DNA of 6,070 nucleotides from contig JAUJMI010000240.1 of NCBI GenBank assembly GCA_030446945.1, forward strand, positions 1-6,070, given 5' to 3'. How positions within the stretch are numbered: position 1 is the first letter of the stretch; every line of letters begins with the position of its first letter. Source of the DNA: Longimicrobium sp. GTDB lineage: Bacteria > Gemmatimonadota > Gemmatimonadetes > Longimicrobiales > Longimicrobiaceae. Below, in pieces: positions 6,043 to 6,070 of the stretch. A model generated the notes under the pieces. The model did not search any database. It saw only the letters and a program-made list of their open reading frames with translations, and was not told the DNA's origin. The position numbers and the translations under genes were made by a program.

Positions 6043-6070
6043 CAGCTTCCCTTACAAATCCAGCTCTGCC

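Overview
This is a chromosomal window from a very GC-rich bacterium, with strong G/C preference at third codon positions. It holds three protein-coding genes and one unusual structured intergenic repeat. No 16S or other taxonomic marker is present. The high GC and the style of the hairpin-rich intergenic repeat remind me of Gemmatimonadota (Longimicrobium-like) genomes, but that is an impression from memory and not a demonstrated assignment.

Layout, left to right. (1) The minus strand from 1278 to the left edge is guaA, GMP synthase, cut off before its C-terminal dimerisation region. A promoter-like -35/-10 pair lies upstream of it. (2) A 232-nt divergent intergenic region (1279-1510) separates it from a plus-strand gene (1511-2836) for a predicted lipoprotein with a DUF4015-type putative glycoside hydrolase TIM-barrel domain. 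A GC-rich hairpin followed by a short T-run (2858-2903) probably terminates this gene. (3) A relatively AT-rich leader (about 2937-3094) carries phased A/T-tracts, two 10-bp direct repeats 11 bp apart, and a near-consensus sigma-54-like site. It precedes a plus-strand gene (3095-5632) for an 845-residue membrane protein with this order of parts: signal peptide, two OB-fold-like periplasmic repeats, TM helix, PAS, GGDEF, EAL. This is a hybrid c-di-GMP synthase/phosphodiesterase with an intact GGDEF motif and I-site, and an EAL domain in which the usual K-x-D motif reads K-x-H. A strong intrinsic terminator follows at 5666-5704.

(4) The remaining part (5705-6070) has no credible gene. It contains a 319-bp element (5724-6042) bounded by 51-nt inverted arms that align without gaps at 35/51 positions. 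Each arm holds two small hairpins, and half of the arm mismatches are compensatory base-pair changes. More hairpins and a second, nested inverted repeat lie between the arms. This REPIN/MITE-like hairpin array is the most interesting feature in the window.

The three genes are not an obvious pathway: guaA is divergent housekeeping, and the lipoprotein and the c-di-GMP protein are separated by a terminator. The only biochemical thread, that GuaA makes GMP and hence feeds the GTP used by the diguanylate cyclase, is generic and should not be read as functional linkage.
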